A DNA stretch of 64,000 bases from Trypanosoma brucei gambiense DAL972. Its lineage: Eukaryota > Euglenozoa > Kinetoplastea > Trypanosomatida > Trypanosomatidae. The notes below the pieces were generated by a model. The model was not told where the DNA came from and did not search any database. It saw only the letters and a list, made by a program, of their open reading frames with translations. Below, piece after piece: positions 61,811 to 64,000 of this stretch; the first letter of the stretch is position 1; each line of letters begins with the position of its first letter. The DNA is taken from positions 3,410,001 to 3,474,000 of the forward strand of contig NC_026744.1 of NCBI RefSeq assembly GCF_000210295.1, read 5' to 3'. A program made the position numbers and the translations under genes.

Positions 61811-61821
61811 GGGTCGCGGCA
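61749..61821 (+). tRNA. tRNA-Phe (GAA)
   Basis: Acceptor GCCGCGA/TCGCGGC pairs fully; D stem GCTC/GAGC; anticodon stem TCAGA/TCTGA with loop CTGAAGA (anticodon GAA); T stem CCTGG/CCGGG with loop TTCGATC (one G-T pair). The gene is 73 nt with no intron and no encoded CCA. Confidence 0.96.
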
Positions 61822-61824
61822 AAG

Positions 61825-61829
61825 TTTTT
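61825..61829 (+). terminator. Pol III terminator of tRNA-Phe
   Basis: TTTTT run shortly after the mature 3' end. Confidence 0.75.
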
Positions 61830-62460
61830 GCACATCCTCCGTTTTTTCCGATTCATCGGCCCAGTCGAAGGAGAGCTCTGAGCGACGAGTCCAGTTTTGA
61901 CAGGGTTCCCGCGGCACGGAAAAGAGCCCAAGAGGGTGCGCATTGGCAACCACTTCGTGGAAGTGGCGCAACAATCATTTTGCACCTCCTCCCACATCGC
62001 CTCTGAGCCTAACGTGGTTGCGGCTCCGTCACCACCGAATCACGGGGCCCAGCTGCCACAAGTGAAGGGAGGCAGAGAGTGCAGCTGCGGACCCTCACTA
62101 GTATCCAAGCGACTGGCACCGAGCGCGCTTGCGAGGGATGCTTCCTTTTTTTTAAATCTTGGAGTTATTCGTGTATGGAAAGGTGAAGGTCGGCTCCTCT
62201 CAAACATTTGAGGCTGAGAGGCGATTGGAAAAAGGTCTATTCTTTCTTTTTGGGAAACTACCTACAATGGTTGCAGTGCGGTCCGTGGGCGAAATATTCT
62301 TCACCCGCCTCCGCGAAGGTGCGTTCGGTGTTGGCATTATTTTTACCCACCGTGAGTTTACTTGGCTTCAGGAAGTTGCATGCCCGCCCTTAGGCAAACA
62401 AAATACACTTACGCCACTAGGCGGGAGACCAGGGAGAGAGATGGATTCGGTCACGGCCCT
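61830..62460. other. intergenic region, possible degenerate coding
   Basis: 630 bp between the tRNA genes and the RIME/ingi-like element. A plus-strand frame at 62159-62569 is partly protein-like ('GVGIIFTHREFTWLQEV') but has no family resemblance, and its 3' part is antisense to the element. A T8 run lies at about 62144-62151. Confidence 0.4.
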
Positions 62461-63000
62461 CTACTTCCGCTTTCTTCTTACCCTTGGGAGGGGGGATTTT
62501 TCAGGAAATTGGGCCATGCTTTCGCAGGAATTACGCCCCGCTGGTGCGGACAAAAGCCACCATCGTTGAGCAAAGCCGGTGCTGTCGGCAGAATTTTCGC
62601 GGCACGTAGGTGGCCACGGGACCACCCATGACACGTGCTCGTCACCCCGGGCCAGCGGGGAAAACCCCAGTTTCACGGATCCGCTTTCCACTTCGCAACG
62701 CCTTCCAGGGGAGTAACAACGCGTGTGGCTGTAGGCTTCCCTTGAAGTATTGGGGCTGGGCGCCGGCGCCCCATTGAGGTATTTACCACGGCACTCGGCT
62801 GCCGCATAGAATCCGGCCACCGCACTAGCTGTCTCTTGACCGCGGCCGTTAGCAGACCCCCGGTGCCACTCCGGCGCGCACGCCTTTATTGGGATGGATG
62901 CATCCTCGAATCGAGCATCCACGTTGTACTTCCCCACGGAAGCAGCAAGAGCTGAAGGTAGCTTCCCTCGCCCCGGGGTGATAGGTCGCCATCGTCCCAT
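62461..63000 (-). CDS. RIME/ingi-like ORF
   Basis: This is the 179-aa frame inside the retroposon fragment, intact from ATG to stop, Arg/Ser/Pro/Gly-rich, with no reverse transcriptase or endonuclease domain. RIME frames are not known to encode an active enzyme, and mobility would depend on ingi proteins in trans. Whether it is expressed cannot be judged. Confidence 0.4.
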   Translation of the reverse strand: MGRWRPITPGRGKLPSALAASVGKYNVDARFEDASIPIKACAPEWHRGSANGRGQETASAVAGFYAAAECRGKYLNGAPAPSPNTSREAYSHTRCYSPGRRCEVESGSVKLGFSPLARGDEHVSWVVPWPPTCRENSADSTGFAQRWWLLSAPAGRNSCESMAQFPEKSPLPRVRRKRK

Positions 63001-63057
63001 CAGCACAAGAGAGCACCCTCACTGAGGGTTAGCACGCTGCGCCCAGGGGGGGGGGGG
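62461..63057 (-). mobile_element. RIME/ingi-like retroposon fragment (5' part)
   Basis: On the minus strand the element begins, after a C12 run (63046-63057), with CCCTGGGCGCAGCGTGCTAA, which resembles the start of the conserved 5' signature of the ingi/L1Tc/RIME clade (CCCTGG.CAGC type). A 179-codon frame follows from ATG at 63000 (MGRWRPITPGRGKLPSALAA) to 62461, close to the size of the RIME-encoded frame, and includes 'RGSANGRGQETASAV' and 'PPTCRENSADSTGFAQRWW'. RIME is a roughly 0.5 kb non-autonomous retroposon made of the two ends of ingi. No poly(A) tail or target-site duplication was confirmed, so it may be a truncated copy. Identification is from memory of the element's features. Confidence 0.55.
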
Positions 63058-64000
63058 ACCCGGCTACACACTCCTCTAAGTGGATATTTTCTTCCACGCA
63101 GAAACTGGGCCACAACGACCAGGCCAATTATTCGTTACCCAACGCAAAATACCCTTTTCGGAGAGCAGCAACACCCATCCCCAGAACGGCACCGCCCCCC
63201 CCCCCCACGCTAGAAACATTATCCACCGACATGCATCCCAACTCGCAGAGATTGGGAACGCGCATCCAAACATTCAGCAACAATACGTGGTTAACTCCCG
63301 TACTTCCCTACATCACTGAATCATTTCACTCTAGCCAAAACAAATTTAGCGTACATGTTCAGTCAAACTCCAACAGAGGTGTCCTCCCCGGACGTCCCCA
63401 CATTTACAACTTCACTGGACATTAACCGCGTTAACATACGTATTCAAAAATCATACCCCAACCACAACCCACCAAAGGCGCCGTTTTGTGGAATAAAATC
63501 GAACAGTCGCCACATGGGTCAAAATATTCGCTAGCCTGCGGAATGCATTCTCCTGTTGAACAGGAGCTGAGACCCCCGATAATGCAGTTAAGAAATAGAG
63601 TGAGGTCCACACATAATCAAAGACAGTCCGCTCCCGATCTGTGCATGCGTGAAGCAGCAATCGGGTAGCCGCATCCGCTACTGGTATTGCATTAGTGAGG
63701 TTACACCGCCTCCACACCACACCTCTAAACTCCAGTGGAGCACATGAGTGCCATCCTAGTGCAGCAGTACTCGGTGTTCTATCCCTTCTTCCTTCACTGC
63801 TGTGTCCGGAAAGCAACACGGGGTCTAGAAAAGAGCAAGAGGAAGCGACAAAAGGTGAGTCTCCGCTTCACGTAGAGTGCCATCAACAGGGAAGAAGTCA
63901 GCGAAGTGGAAACACCACACACGCACACGTGCGGAGCTGGAAACTGTTCGAAAACAAGTAACTAATAAAAGGCGTTCGCTCAAAATATTAATAACAATAA
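63058..64000. other. region with no supported gene at the right edge
   Basis: Beyond the retroposon fragment there is a C-run (63194-63205) and several small frames. A 122-codon minus-strand frame (63451-63819, 'RTVFDYVWTSLYFLTALSGV') is protein-like but lacks any ATG and could be a gene remnant. Nothing else is recognised up to the end of the window. Confidence 0.5.

Overview
This window is nuclear DNA of an African trypanosome of the Trypanosoma brucei group, most likely chromosome 11. The evidence is the layout: intronless genes all on one strand with 0.3-2.5 kb spacers full of pyrimidine tracts and microsatellites, a tandem calmodulin array, a ubiquitin-L40 fusion gene, trypanosomatid-type eEF1B-gamma, and a tRNA trio beside a RIME/ingi-like retroelement. 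Two runs of exactly 100 N mark assembly gaps (4574-4673 and 33689-33788). The species and chromosome are my recognition; I ran no database search.

From 58.6 kb down to base 147 every protein gene I can support is on the minus strand, as expected for one polycistronic transcription unit read right to left. In transcription order it holds: a PUB-domain protein (57.7-58.6 kb); a 4.3 kb spacer without an intact gene; a large low-complexity protein; a protein with an N-terminal eIF4E-binding motif; eEF1B-gamma; a possible beta-propeller protein; SepSecS (selenocysteine synthesis); an Rqc2/NEMF homologue (ribosome quality control); four complete calmodulin genes plus one cut by a gap; a degenerate EF-hand protein; ubiquitin-L40; a P4-ATPase lipid flippase; a basic AT-hook protein with a presequence-like N-terminus; a coiled-coil protein; a small membrane protein; an RJL-type GTPase; MYG1 nuclease; a DEAD-box helicase; a torsin-like lumenal AAA+ protein; UXT-type prefoldin; a coiled-coil protein carrying what looks like a dynein microtubule-binding domain; a polytopic membrane protein; and CFAP299.

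The right end (58.6-64 kb) is different. It carries three plus-strand Pol III genes (tRNA-His GTG, tRNA-Glu UUC, tRNA-Phe GAA), a short interstitial telomere-type repeat, a RIME/ingi-like element on the minus strand, and long protein-like plus-strand frames broken by stops. With similar decayed frames at 55-57 kb, including a possible reverse-transcriptase motif, this looks like a boundary between transcription units that has collected retroelement debris.

As usual in trypanosomes, neighbours do not form functional operons, but translation-related genes are frequent (eEF1B-gamma, SepSecS, Rqc2, ubiquitin-L40, the eIF4E-binding candidate). The most interesting items are the dynein-stalk-like domain fused to a 28-unit coiled-coil array, the calmodulin duplication that brackets a gap, the frame break at the 5' end of the membrane-protein gene, and the stop-interrupted frame upstream of the tRNAs. 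For most genes I moved the start to the first ATG compatible with family alignment, because several reading frames are open further upstream through TTG or GTG codons that trypanosomes are not expected to use.
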